Shown piece after piece: positions 17,310-26,164 of a stretch of 64,000 nt of DNA. The position numbers and the translations under genes are program-made. Positions within the stretch are counted from its first letter, which is position 1, and every line of letters starts with the position of its first letter. Origin of the DNA: Achromobacter pestifer (GTDB taxonomy: Bacteria > Pseudomonadota > Gammaproteobacteria > Burkholderiales > Burkholderiaceae_B); assembly GCF_013267355.1 (NCBI RefSeq), contig NZ_CP053985.1, forward strand, positions 6,200,001 through 6,264,000. The letters are read 5' to 3'. The notes below the pieces were generated by a model. That model saw only the letters and a list, made by a program, of their open reading frames with translations. It searched no databases and was not told the DNA's origin.

Positions 17310-18860
17310 CTAGGCCGCGTGCGTCACGACCTGGTTGCGCCCCTGCTGTTTGGCCGCGTACAGCGCGGCATCGGCGGCCTGGAAGACCATCTCCACGTCC
17401 GCGCCGCCCGCCGGCCATTGCGCCACGCCGGCTGACACCGTGATCTCCAGCGTGCCGCTCAGGCGGTGCGCCTCCGTCTTTTTCCGCAGGCGTTCGGCCA
17501 TGCCCGCCGCCTCTTTCACGCCCACGCCGGGCAGCAGAATCAGGAACTCCTCGCCGCCGTTGCGGCAGAGTATGTCGGTCGGGCGCGAACAGTCCCGCAT
17601 CAATTGCGCCACGCCCTGGATCACTGCGTCGCCCGCCGTGTGGCCGTAGGTATCGTTGACCCGCTTGAAGTGGTCGATGTCCAGCGCGATCACGGCGAAA
17701 GGCGTTTCGGCCGCCTGCAGCGCGTCCACTGCCTGCCGCGTGCCGCGGCGGTTGCGCAGCCCGGTCAGGGGATCGGTGATGCTGGCCTGGCTGAGCTTGC
17801 CGATCTTGTCCTGCAGATTGCTATAGCTGCGGATCACGGCAAGCTTGAGGCGCTGGGCCTCGAAGTACCAGGCTTTCACCGACCGCACCCGCTGCATCGC
17901 CACCGCCATGTCGCGGTGTTCGACGTTGGTCGCCAGTTGCGACAGCGGCTGCGAAATCTTGCGCGCGCACCACCAGATGGCCAGCAGGAATAGCAGAGCG
18001 AAGGGCGCCGCGTAGCGGATCAACGCCCAGATGAGATCGTGCAAGGGTTCCAGCGTGGCCAGCGCGGGACGTTGGGCGATCACGCCCCAGCCGCTGCGCG
18101 AGACGTGGGCATAGCCGGCCAGCATGTCCACCCCGCGCGTATTGATCAGGCGCTGCGCGCCGTCTTCCCCGCGCATCACCGCGGCCACCACGGGATTGCT
18201 GGTGACGTCCTCGCCGACGCGCGCATTCTCGGCGTGATAGATCAGCCGCCCCTCGCTATCCACCACATACAGATAGGAACCGTCCTGGTAGGGATGCTTG
18301 CCCAGCAGATTGTGCAGGGCGCCCTCGTTGCGCAGGTAGATGGTGCCCGACACGTAGCCCAGGTAGACCCCAGCCTGTGTATGGATGGGGTACGAAACGT
18401 TGATCAGCAGGTTGCCGGCGACCGACACATAGGGCTTGCTGATCAGGGGTTTGCGCGTCTGCAGCGCCATGCGGCTGCCGGCGTTGTCGACCCGCGTTCC
18501 CTGGAAGCTGCGGATGGCCTGGCTGGCGGCCACCATGACGCCGTCGGCGCGGATGATGGCGACCGAGTTGAAGCTGTCCGTCTGATCGCGCAGGCGCGCA
18601 ACCTCGGCGCTCAGGAGTTCCGGGGCATCGAAGCGCCAGGCGACGTGGCGGGCGCTGTACTCCAGCTGCTGCAGCGCCGAATCCAGGAAAGTATTGGCGC
18701 TTTCGGCCAGCTTGGCGGCGTAGACCCGGTTGGCTTCCAGCGTATTGGCGATGAGCTGTTCGCGCTGCACGCGATAGCTGGCATACAGCGCGTTGGCAGT
18801 AGCGGCAAGCGCGCTGAATACGGTGAGCGCAAGCACCAGCCCGCGTAGGTTGATTCGCAT
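17310..18860 (-). CDS. membrane diguanylate cyclase with Cache sensor
   Basis: A 516-residue protein. TM1 is about 7-27, a periplasmic dCache-like sensor about 30-280 (strands such as YVSVAGNLLINVSYPI and SYLYVVDSEGRLIYHA), TM2 about 285-305, then a signalling helix and a GGDEF domain about 345-510. The active site is GGEEF at 435-439. An intact inhibitory I-site (RPTD, 426-429) sits five residues before it, so c-di-GMP synthesis with product feedback is expected. No EAL domain. The ligand of the Cache domain is unknown. It lies downstream of the integrase on the same strand, 47 bp away. Confidence 0.93.
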   Translation of the reverse strand: MRINLRGLVLALTVFSALAATANALYASYRVQREQLIANTLEANRVYAAKLAESANTFLDSALQQLEYSARHVAWRFDAPELLSAEVARLRDQTDSFNSVAIIRADGVMVAASQAIRSFQGTRVDNAGSRMALQTRKPLISKPYVSVAGNLLINVSYPIHTQAGVYLGYVSGTIYLRNEGALHNLLGKHPYQDGSYLYVVDSEGRLIYHAENARVGEDVTSNPVVAAVMRGEDGAQRLINTRGVDMLAGYAHVSRSGWGVIAQRPALATLEPLHDLIWALIRYAAPFALLFLLAIWWCARKISQPLSQLATNVEHRDMAVAMQRVRSVKAWYFEAQRLKLAVIRSYSNLQDKIGKLSQASITDPLTGLRNRRGTRQAVDALQAAETPFAVIALDIDHFKRVNDTYGHTAGDAVIQGVAQLMRDCSRPTDILCRNGGEEFLILLPGVGVKEAAGMAERLRKKTEAHRLSGTLEITVSAGVAQWPAGGADVEMVFQAADAALYAAKQQGRNQVVTHAA

Positions 18861-18907
18861 GAAGATCGTGTCGGCCAGGGTTCGGGTTGCGGCGAGTGCG
18901 CGGGATT

Positions 18908-19990
18908 TTACCCGCGCGGGGCGTCCGGCTCATCCAGCAGGCGGGCCGCGGGCGATTCGGCGGCCGCTCCCGCGCGGAAGTAGCCCATGACGGTGGCCAC
19001 GCTGGCATGCCCAGTCATGGCCATGGTGTCGCCCAGCGGCACGTTGCGCCGTCCGGCCTCGGTCACGAAGCCCGAACGCAGGCTGTGCGCCGAAAATTCG
19101 CCCTCCAGGCCGGCCAGCCGGCAGCGTTCCATCACGATGTCCCGCAGCGCCGCGGCGGCCAGCGGTTCGCCCAGCACATCACCGCGCCGCACGCGCAGGA
19201 ACAGCGGGCCTTGGGTGATGCCGCTGGCGCGCAGCCAGGCATCGAGCGCCCGCGCCGCCACGCCGACGATGGGCTTCTGGTCGTTGGCGCGGGCAGCGCC
19301 CGCCTGGTTGGTCTTGGAATGCGCCAGTGCAAACAGAAAACCATCCGCCGTGCGGCGCGTGTTTTCCATCGTGGCGCGCACGACTTCGGAGCGCCTGCGC
19401 CCGCCGCTGGCCCAGGCGAACAGCAGCAGGGCGCGGTCGCGCAATCCGCGCAGGGACTCGTCGCAGGTGGCCAGCATGGCCTCCAGCGGTTCGCGCGTCA
19501 GCGCCACCTTCTTGGCGGGCGCCACGCCGCGCCGTGCGTAGGCGCGGCGGGTCCGGGCAAGCAATTCGCGGACCGCGGCCGCGCGGCAGGGGTTGGGATG
19601 GCCGTGCAGCTCGTGCGCTTTGGATAGCACGGAGATGCGCTGCAACAGCGTGTTGAGGCTGGGCGCGCCCAGCCTGCCTTTGGCCTTGAGCCGCACCAGT
19701 TCCTGGTCCAGCGCCAGCGGCAATTCCCATTTCAGGCCCTGTTCGGTTGAACGCTGCGCATGGTCGACCACGAACTGGATTACCGCGGCCTCCTGCAAGG
19801 GCAGGGCAAAGGGGCGGGCATAGCGCAATTCGTACCAGGCGGTCCAGTAGCGGATGGCGGCGCGGTAGCTGGCGACCGTGTTGGCCGAGCTGCCTTCACG
19901 CATCAGGGCGCTGGCCGCGGCATCGGCCTGGGCGTCCAGGGTGAGCGGGTCCAGCGCGGGCAGCGGCGCCTGCAATTTCAGCTGATTCAT
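18908..19990 (-). CDS. stand-alone tyrosine recombinase / integrase
   Basis: A 360-residue tyrosine recombinase with a SAM-like core-binding domain (about 20-150) and a catalytic domain (about 160-345). The active-site set is complete: R199 (in GGRRRSEV), K227, H302-S-L-R305, H328 (GHAS) and Y337 (MGYFR). No excisionase, transposase or phage gene is nearby, and no tRNA. It is divergent from a KfrA-like gene across a region with three inverted repeats, one of which has the geometry of a recombination core. It may act at that site, or be a domesticated recombinase. Confidence 0.92.
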   Translation of the reverse strand: MNQLKLQAPLPALDPLTLDAQADAAASALMREGSSANTVASYRAAIRYWTAWYELRYARPFALPLQEAAVIQFVVDHAQRSTEQGLKWELPLALDQELVRLKAKGRLGAPSLNTLLQRISVLSKAHELHGHPNPCRAAAVRELLARTRRAYARRGVAPAKKVALTREPLEAMLATCDESLRGLRDRALLLFAWASGGRRRSEVVRATMENTRRTADGFLFALAHSKTNQAGAARANDQKPIVGVAARALDAWLRASGITQGPLFLRVRRGDVLGEPLAAAALRDIVMERCRLAGLEGEFSAHSLRSGFVTEAGRRNVPLGDTMAMTGHASVATVMGYFRAGAAAESPAARLLDEPDAPRG

Positions 19991-20018
19991 GGTCGGAGGA
20001 GGTTGGAAAATCCTATTT

Positions 20019-20038
20019 CATACATATTATTATGTATG
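20019..20038. promoter_or_regulatory. 8-bp inverted repeat (CATACATA/TATGTATG)
   Basis: CATACATA (20019-20026), TTAT spacer, TATGTATG (20031-20038): a perfect 20-bp palindromic element about 30 bp upstream of the integrase start. Its TGTATG core recurs at 20040 and, inverted, at 20104, so it probably belongs to the same operator system as the next feature. Confidence 0.5.
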
Positions 20039-20110
20039 CTGTATGATATCTAACATAAATATCAAATTACCCACGATAAGGTTCCATTATCGTGGGTAAT
20101 TATCATACAG
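20039..20110. promoter_or_regulatory. nested palindrome between integrase and KfrA-like gene
   Basis: Outer arms CTGTATGATA (20039-20048) and TATCATACAG (20101-20110) are perfect 10-bp inverted copies. Inside lies a perfect 15-bp inverted repeat: AATTACCCACGATAA (20065-20079) and TTATCGTGGGTAATT (20087-20101) around an asymmetric 7-nt spacer, GGTTCCA. The layout fits either an autoregulatory KfrA operator, as known for plasmid KfrA proteins, or a core site for the adjacent tyrosine recombinase (inverted arms around a 6-8 nt directional spacer). Confidence 0.65.
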
Positions 20111-20137
20111 ATGCCGAATCCGGCACGGAGCAAGCGC

Positions 20138-21172
20138 ATGGCCACCGGAATTACCGAAACTGACGTCTGGACCGCCGCCGACGCCTTGCTGCTGGAGGGC
20201 GCGCGGCCCACCATCGAACGTGTGCGGCAAAAGATCGGGCGGGGCTCGCCCAATACCGTCAGCCCCTATCTGGAAACCTGGTTCAGGTCGTTGGGCGCGC
20301 GCATCAAGGATCCCGGCGCCTTCGCAGCGCCCGCGGCCGTGCCCGACCCGGTAGCGCTGGCGGCCGCCCATTTCTGGGAAGCCGCCTTGTCCGAAGCCCG
20401 CGCCCAACAGGAGCAGGCCTACCGCGGCCGCTGGGAAGAGCTGGCGCGGGAAGGGGAGCAATTGGCGTCAGATGCGGAACAGCTGCAACTGCGCGAAGCC
20501 CAGCTTGCCCATCGCGAACAGGATCTGCAGGAAACGCTCAGGGTGGCCACTTCCCAATTGGCCGCCGCCGAAGACCGGCTGCAAGCGGCCGAACAGCAGC
20601 TGCGGCAGCGCGACGAACAGCTCAAGCGCATCCAGCTGCAACTGGAAGACGCGCGCCACGCCACCCAGGCCGCCCTGGCGGAAGGCGACAGGATCCGCGC
20701 CCAGCATGCCCAGGCGCTCGACGCGCTGGAGACCCGCCACACCGCCCACGAGCGCCGCTGGCTGAACGAGCTGGACAGCGAACGCGGCGCAATCAAACGC
20801 TTGCAGGCGCGGCTGGATGAAGCGCAGGCCGCCAGCCAGCAGCAGGCGGCGCAGGCGCGCAAGGCGCTGGAGCAGGAACAGGATCAGCGGCGTCAGGCGG
20901 AACGGGAGGCGCAGGCCCTGCGCGCCGAAGCCCAGGCCCTGCAAGTACGCCAGCAGGCCGAGCAGGCCGCGGCCGACACGGCCCGGGCGGCGGCGCGTGA
21001 CCGCGAGGGGGCGCTGGCATCCCGGCTCGAAGCCGCCGAACAGCGCTCGTCCGACTCCCTTGCGCAGCTGAAGGCGAAGGACGAGCAATTGGGCGAACTG
21101 ACCCGGCATCTGATGGCGCAAGTCCAGCGGCAGGACGCGGGGCTCGCGCCGCCCGAACCCGCCCAGCCCTAG
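20138..21172 (+). CDS. KfrA-like DNA-binding coiled-coil protein
   Basis: A 344-residue protein. Residues about 1-100 are a KfrA_N-type DNA-binding domain (ITETDVWTAADALLLEGARPTIERVRQKIGRGSPNTVSPYL). The remainder is a long Gln/Ala/Glu-rich coiled coil to about residue 335. Plasmid KfrA proteins repress their own promoter and form filament-like structures linked to partition; this copy appears chromosomal. I prefer ATG 20138 because GGAG precedes it by 7 bp. ATG 20111 is in frame, but it abuts the palindrome with no ribosome-binding site. Its pairing with a divergent integrase is notable. Confidence 0.85.
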   Translation: MATGITETDVWTAADALLLEGARPTIERVRQKIGRGSPNTVSPYLETWFRSLGARIKDPGAFAAPAAVPDPVALAAAHFWEAALSEARAQQEQAYRGRWEELAREGEQLASDAEQLQLREAQLAHREQDLQETLRVATSQLAAAEDRLQAAEQQLRQRDEQLKRIQLQLEDARHATQAALAEGDRIRAQHAQALDALETRHTAHERRWLNELDSERGAIKRLQARLDEAQAASQQQAAQARKALEQEQDQRRQAEREAQALRAEAQALQVRQQAEQAAADTARAAARDREGALASRLEAAEQRSSDSLAQLKAKDEQLGELTRHLMAQVQRQDAGLAPPEPAQP

Positions 21173-21332
21173 GGGCTTTTCGGATCACCGCCAGCCTTGC
21201 AGCCCGCATTGCAAGAATGCGTTGCATGAACCCTGGCCGCCCGATATTGTTATAGGCACGGCAAAGCGCGCAGCGCGCCTCGCCGCGCGGCATATATCAG
21301 GTGCCGCAGTAACCGGGCCTGCCGGAGGAACT

Positions 21333-22781
21333 ATGTCATTTCGCGTGATTGCCTCGATGCTTTGCGCGCTGTTGCTGTGGTTGCCTCCCTCGCCTGGGTA
21401 CGCCCAGCCGGCGAAGGGCAAAACCGACCCGCTGGCGCTGGCCTACAACATGAAGCCCTGGATCGGGGATTTCGACGGCATGGTCAAGCGCCGCCAGGTC
21501 CGGGTGCTGGTGCCCTATAACAAGACGCTGTACTTCCTGGACAAGGGCGGCACCCAGCGCGGCATCATCACGGACATGATGACCGAGTTCGAGAACGACC
21601 TGAACCGGCAGCTCAAGAACAAGAACATCCGCGTCTACGTGGTGTTTCTGCCGACCTCCCGCGAGCGCCTGATTCCGGACCTGCTGGCAGGCAAGGGCGA
21701 CATCATCGCGGCCAACCTGACGGTCACCGAAGAGCGCAAGAAATTGGTGGACTTTTCCACGCCGCTGGCTTCGGGGGTGCGCGAGATCGTCGTGGCCTCG
21801 CCCGGCGCGCCGGAACTGAAATCGCTGGACGACCTGGCCGGGCAGGAGATCTTCATCAACCCGGTCAGCAGCTACTACGGCAGCGTCAAGAAACTCAATG
21901 CGGACCTGCAGGCCCGGGGCCTCAAACCCGCCATCATCCGCGACGCGCCCGGCACCTTCGAGACCGACGACATCCTGGAAATGGCCAGCGCCGACCTGGT
22001 CAAGTACACCGTCGCCGACCGCTATCTGGCCAACTTCTGGAAGCAGATCTTCCCGCAGATCCGGGTCTATGAAAACCTGGAGGTCGACAGCGGCAACGAC
22101 ATCGCTTTCGCCTTCCGCAAGGATTCGCCCAAGCTCGCGGCGGCGCTCAACCCCTTCATGGAAAAGAACCGCGTCGGCACCTCGTTTGGCAACCAGCAGC
22201 TGACCAAGTACCTGAAGTCAGTGAAATGGGTGAAGGCGGCCACCGACCCCGAGGAAATCGAGAAATTCCACCGCCTGGCGGACTTCTTCCGCAAGTACGG
22301 GGATCAATACAACATAGACTGGCTGCTGATGATGGCCCAGGGCTACCAGGAGTCCCGGCTGGACCAGGGCGCCAAGAGCTCGGTCGGGGCGATCGGCGTC
22401 ATGCAGATCATGCCGGCCACCGGCAAGGAACTGCAGGTGGGCGATATCCGGCGCGAGGAATACAACATCCATGCCGGCGTCAAATACATCCGCTTCATGA
22501 TCGACCAGTACTACGCCAAGGAGCCCATGACGGACCTGAACCGGGGGCTGTTCGCCTTTGCGGCCTACAACGCGGGGCCGGGCCGGATCAATCAGCTGCG
22601 CAAGGAGGCCACGGCCAAGGGGCTGGATCCGAATGTCTGGTTCGACAACGTCGAGCGCGTGGCGGCCGAGCGCATCGGGCGCGAAACGGTGCAGTATGTG
22701 AGCAACATCTACAAGTACTACATCGCCTATACGCTGATCCGCGCGCAGGGCGCAGGCGACGGCGCGGGCGCCCCGCGCTAG
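21333..22781 (+). CDS. mltF: membrane-bound lytic murein transglycosylase F
   Basis: A 482-residue periplasmic enzyme. A signal peptide (about 1-24, ending GYA) precedes an ABC-type solute-binding-like regulatory domain (about 50-310, RRQVRVLVPYNKTLYFLDKGG onwards) and an SLT catalytic domain (about 325-475). The catalytic Glu is E340 in YQESRLDQ, followed by GAIGVMQIMPATGKEL and the AYNAGPGRI motif. It cleaves peptidoglycan glycan strands to anhydro-muropeptides. GGAGGA lies just before ATG 21333; an upstream in-frame ATG lacks a signal-like continuation. No lipobox is seen, unlike some Mlt proteins. Confidence 0.92.
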   Translation: MSFRVIASMLCALLLWLPPSPGYAQPAKGKTDPLALAYNMKPWIGDFDGMVKRRQVRVLVPYNKTLYFLDKGGTQRGIITDMMTEFENDLNRQLKNKNIRVYVVFLPTSRERLIPDLLAGKGDIIAANLTVTEERKKLVDFSTPLASGVREIVVASPGAPELKSLDDLAGQEIFINPVSSYYGSVKKLNADLQARGLKPAIIRDAPGTFETDDILEMASADLVKYTVADRYLANFWKQIFPQIRVYENLEVDSGNDIAFAFRKDSPKLAAALNPFMEKNRVGTSFGNQQLTKYLKSVKWVKAATDPEEIEKFHRLADFFRKYGDQYNIDWLLMMAQGYQESRLDQGAKSSVGAIGVMQIMPATGKELQVGDIRREEYNIHAGVKYIRFMIDQYYAKEPMTDLNRGLFAFAAYNAGPGRINQLRKEATAKGLDPNVWFDNVERVAAERIGRETVQYVSNIYKYYIAYTLIRAQGAGDGAGAPR

Positions 22782-22937
22782 CGGGAGGCGGCGCCGGTTG
22801 CGGGCCGCCACGGTATATGTCCGCGGGATTTTCGGATAAATTCGCCACAGGCGCATCCGCATGCACCCATCCGGCAGACGTCCCGCCGGCATCGATGCGC
22901 CACACATCAGGGCTGCCGGCCCTATCAGGAGCAGCGG

Positions 22938-24068
22938 TTGAATCCTCTTCCACGCCAGACGGTCGATCTCGCCCGCATCATTCTCGTCATCGTGATCCTG
23001 GCCGGCCTGATGGCAGGCAGCCTCTACATCCTGCGCCCGTTCCTGCCCGGCCTGGTCTGGGCAACCACCATTGTCGTGGCGACGTGGCCGGTCATGCTGG
23101 CCATCCAGCGCTACTGCGGCGGGCGGCGCTGGCTGGGCACCCTGACGATGCTGGTCATGCTGCTGTTCGTCATCGTGTTGCCGCTCTATGAGGTGATCTC
23201 GACCCTGGCGCTGCACAGCACCGCAATCATGGCCGCGGTCAAGAGCCTGCCCGACTACGCGCTGCTGGCTCCACCCGCCTGGGTCCACGGCATTCCGCTG
23301 GTCGGCCCCAAGATCGCGCAGGAATGGCAGACCCTGTCCGACGCGGGCGCCGGCGGCTTGCTGGCCAGGCTGGAACCCTATCTGACCAGCGCGGCGGCCT
23401 GGCTGCTGGGACATGCCGCCATCGTCGGCGCCTTCATGATGCACATGCTGATCACGGTGATCGTGGCCGGCATTCTCTATACCAAGGGTGAAGTGGCGGT
23501 CGACTTCGTGCGCCGCTTCTTCAACCGGCTGGCGGGCCAACGCGGCCTGGCGGCGGTCAAGCTTGCCGGGCAGGCGATACGCGCCGTGGCGCTGGGCATC
23601 GTCGTCACCGCCGTGGTGCAGTCCGGCCTGGGCGGCCTCGGCCTGTGGATCGCGGGCGTGCCGGCGGCCGGCATCCTCACCGCGCTGATGGTGATGCTGT
23701 GCCTGGCGCAGCTTGGGCCTTTCCTGCCCATGCTGGCCGGCGTGGTCTGGCTGTTCCAGAACGACATGAAGCTGGCGGCTGCGGTGCTGCTGGTCTGGGC
23801 GGTGCTGGTGGCGATGCTGGACAACCTGTTGCGGCCGCTGCTCATCAAGCGCGGGGTCAACCTGTCCCTGCTGCTGATCCTGGTGGGCGTGCTGGGCGGA
23901 TTGTTCGCCTTCGGCATCGTGGGCCTGTTCATCGGTCCGGTGATCCTCGCGGTGACCCATACGCTGGTCAAGGCCTGGATCGACGAAGTGCCGCCGCCCG
24001 CCGCGCTGGGCGCCGACGCAGAGCCCGGCGAGACGCCCGCTGAACGTGCCGGATTCCCGCCGGTCTGA
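22938..24068 (+). CDS. AI-2E family permease (YdiK-like)
   Basis: A 376-residue membrane protein with about eight helices: two N-terminal pairs, a large intervening loop (about 95-165) and a C-terminal bundle containing LLRPLLIKRG and GLFAFGIVGLFIGPVILAV, both family signatures. AI-2E/UPF0118 proteins export small molecules or exchange ions; YdiK itself is uncharacterised. The start is TTG at 22938, preceded by CAGGAG at proper distance. A stem-loop with four T residues follows about 80 bp after the stop. Confidence 0.87.
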   Translation: MNPLPRQTVDLARIILVIVILAGLMAGSLYILRPFLPGLVWATTIVVATWPVMLAIQRYCGGRRWLGTLTMLVMLLFVIVLPLYEVISTLALHSTAIMAAVKSLPDYALLAPPAWVHGIPLVGPKIAQEWQTLSDAGAGGLLARLEPYLTSAAAWLLGHAAIVGAFMMHMLITVIVAGILYTKGEVAVDFVRRFFNRLAGQRGLAAVKLAGQAIRAVALGIVVTAVVQSGLGGLGLWIAGVPAAGILTALMVMLCLAQLGPFLPMLAGVVWLFQNDMKLAAAVLLVWAVLVAMLDNLLRPLLIKRGVNLSLLLILVGVLGGLFAFGIVGLFIGPVILAVTHTLVKAWIDEVPPPAALGADAEPGETPAERAGFPPV

Positions 24069-24146
24069 ACAGCCGGCGCCTGGAACGGCCGATCCGGCGT
24101 GTGCCGGGCAGCCTGCCAGGGAAGGGCGTAACATCTGCCTCACGCT

Positions 24147-24167
24147 GCGGGCTCCTGGCCCGCTTTT
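24147..24167 (+). terminator. short rho-independent-like terminator
   Basis: GCGGGC (24147-24152) and GCCCGC (24158-24163) form a 6-bp GC stem with a 5-nt loop, followed by TTTT. It lies 80-100 bp after the AI-2E gene and before the S4-domain gene. Flanking GCCAGG/CCTGGC arms could extend the structure. Confidence 0.5.
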
Positions 24168-24278
24168 CCTGGCAACACCCCGGCAATACCTCATGACGAT
24201 GCACCCTCTGGCACCGCTCCAAAGCGGCTTTCCTGTTCACTCAGATCCCGTAGCTTCCACGCGCAAGGCGGTGGCGCG

Positions 24279-25004
24279 ATGAGCGAAAGCGTACGCCTGG
24301 CCAAGCGCTTGGCCGCCGAACTGCCGTGCTCGCGTGGCGATGCGGAACGCTACATAGAAGGCGGCTGGGCCGCCGTGGACGGCAAGCGGGTCGAAGAGCC
24401 CGGATTCCGGGTCGCGCCCGGCCAGTCGGTGGGCCTGCTGCCCGGCGCGCGCCTGGAAGAGGCACGTCCCGTGACCATCCTGCTGCACAAGCCCGCCGGC
24501 CTTTACGCCAGTGATGAGCCCGGGTCCGCGCGCGATCTGATCCTGCCCGAGAACCTGATGCCTGGCGACCGTTCGGGCCAGCGCTATCTGAATCGCATGT
24601 TCAACGGCCTGAAGCTCGTCACGCCGCTGGAGCGCGCGGCCAGCGGCCTGATCGTCTACACGCAGGAATACCCGGTGGCGCGCAAGCTGGTGGAAGAGGG
24701 GCGCTATGTGGAGCAGGAATACGTGGCCCAGGTGTCCGGCCAGCTCAGCGCCGCCGACCTGGCGCGCCTGCAGCGCGGCATGGCCTATGACGGCCGCGCC
24801 GCCACGCCCATGAAAGTCAGTTGGCAGAACGAGACCCACCTGCGCTTCGCCCTGAAGACGGCCGCGCCCGGATTCATCGAATACGCCTGCGATGCGTTTG
24901 GATTGCGCCTGCAGGCCCTGCGCCGCATTCGCATCGGGCGCCTGCCCATGGCGGGCCTAGACCTCGGACAGTGGCGCTACCGCCTGGATTACGAACGCTT
25001 CTGA
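24279..25004 (+). CDS. S4-domain RsuA/RluF-like pseudouridine synthase homologue
   Basis: A 241-residue protein. The N-terminal S4 RNA-binding domain covers about 1-55 (LAKRLAAELPCSRGDAERYIEGGWAAVDGKRV). The RsuA-like catalytic domain follows, with VTILLHKPAGLYAS, CDAFGLRLQALRRIRIG and the terminal YRLDYER. At the place of the catalytic Asp (usual GRLDxxTxGL) it reads TPLERAASGL, with E118 instead of Asp. Catalysis by the standard mechanism is therefore in doubt, and it may only bind or remodel RNA. It is 11 bp upstream of the LD-carboxypeptidase gene, probably in one operon. Confidence 0.82.
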   Translation: MSESVRLAKRLAAELPCSRGDAERYIEGGWAAVDGKRVEEPGFRVAPGQSVGLLPGARLEEARPVTILLHKPAGLYASDEPGSARDLILPENLMPGDRSGQRYLNRMFNGLKLVTPLERAASGLIVYTQEYPVARKLVEEGRYVEQEYVAQVSGQLSAADLARLQRGMAYDGRAATPMKVSWQNETHLRFALKTAAPGFIEYACDAFGLRLQALRRIRIGRLPMAGLDLGQWRYRLDYERF

Positions 25005-25015
25005 CGGCAGCAGGG

Positions 25016-26155
25016 ATGACCATGGAACAAGCGCCGCAAGGCCTGCGGCTGGAGCCCGGCTCCGCACGCAGACGCTTTCTGATCAATGCGGCAGGCCTGG
25101 GCCTGTCCGCCGCGCTGGCAGGCTGCGCGGCGCCCAAGCCGCCGCGCCGTACGCCGCAATCGGCCAAGCCCGGACCTGCCGCGCCTCCGCTTGCCAGCGG
25201 CGCAGCCGTGCCCGTGCCCGCGCTCAAGCCCGGTGCGCACATCGCCATCGTGGCGCCTGCGTCCGCCGCGCTGGATGCCGCGGACGAGGCCGCCGAATGG
25301 CTGCTGGCGCGCGGCTATGTGCCGCAAGTCATGCCGGCTTCGCGCTCGCGGCTGGACGCCCCCTATGACTATCTGGCGGGAGCGGACGCCGACCGCCTGG
25401 CCGACCTGCACGCGGCTTTTGCCGCGCCCGACATCGGCGCCGTGTGGTGCCTGCAGGGCGGCTTCGGCTCCTGGCGCCTGCTGGACCAGCTGGACTTCGA
25501 TCTGCTGCGGCGCCACCCCAAGCCTTTCATCGGCTACAGCGACATCACCGCGCTGCACCTGGCCATGCAGCGCCGCACCGGCTTCGTCACGTTCCACGGG
25601 CCGATGCTGGCGCAAGACCTGCTGGCCGGCAAGCGCGAGCCCACCGAATCGCATTTGCTGTCCATGGTCAGCGGGCAGGTCGGGCAGGGGGCATGGATCA
25701 TGCCGCCTCCGTATGCCAGCGCCACGGAACTGATTCCTGGCACCGCCACCGGTCGGCTGATCGGCGGCAATCTGGCGCTGATCGGCGCGCTGATCGGGTC
25801 CGATAGCGAAATCGACACGAGCGGCGCCATTCTCTTCATCGAGGACGTCAACGAAGCCTTGCCCCGCATCGACCGGCTGTTGAGCCAGCTGGCCGCGGCC
25901 GGCAAGTTCGATGACCTCAAGGGCGTGCTGGTCGGCAACTTCACCCGCATCCTGGGGATGCCGGGCGACGATGCCCAGGCGCAAGGGCTGCTGTACCCGC
26001 TGATACTCGACCAGTTCCGCTCGCGCGGCATTCCAGTCCTGGCCGGATGGCCCAGCGGCCATGGCGATCCGAACTTGACCTTGCCTCTGGGTGCGCAGGT
26101 GACGCTGGACACCGCTCGCGGCGGACTGCGCCTGGAGCAAGCGGTAGTCGTGTAG
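25016..26155 (+). CDS. LD-carboxypeptidase (S66), Tat-type lipoprotein
   Basis: A 379-residue muramoyl-tetrapeptide carboxypeptidase homologue. The N-terminus combines a twin-arginine motif (RRRFLINAAG) with a lipobox (LAGC, about residue 38), so it is probably a Tat-exported lipoprotein instead of the classic cytosolic LdcA. The S66 Ser-Glu-His triad is S175 (GYSDITALH), E276 (FIEDVNE) and H349 (SGHGDPNLTLPLG). It would cut the L,D bond releasing terminal D-Ala from tetrapeptides. A second ATG at 25022 is possible and changes nothing functional. Confidence 0.9.
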   Translation: MTMEQAPQGLRLEPGSARRRFLINAAGLGLSAALAGCAAPKPPRRTPQSAKPGPAAPPLASGAAVPVPALKPGAHIAIVAPASAALDAADEAAEWLLARGYVPQVMPASRSRLDAPYDYLAGADADRLADLHAAFAAPDIGAVWCLQGGFGSWRLLDQLDFDLLRRHPKPFIGYSDITALHLAMQRRTGFVTFHGPMLAQDLLAGKREPTESHLLSMVSGQVGQGAWIMPPPYASATELIPGTATGRLIGGNLALIGALIGSDSEIDTSGAILFIEDVNEALPRIDRLLSQLAAAGKFDDLKGVLVGNFTRILGMPGDDAQAQGLLYPLILDQFRSRGIPVLAGWPSGHGDPNLTLPLGAQVTLDTARGGLRLEQAVVV

Positions 26156-26164
26156 ATTTGCCTC

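Noticed and set aside
18908..21172. Integrase plus KfrA as part of a prophage or integrative element
   Set aside because: No structural, excision, replication or transfer genes, no tRNA and no evident direct-repeat ends are present within the window.
22218..24194. 658-codon reverse frame opposite mltF and the AI-2E permease gene
   Set aside because: Asp/His/Gln-rich low-complexity product and overlap with two well-supported forward genes.
24069..24278. Possible cobalamin-type riboswitch before the S4-domain gene
   Set aside because: No B12-box or other conserved core was found; the hairpin and T-run are explained as a terminator.
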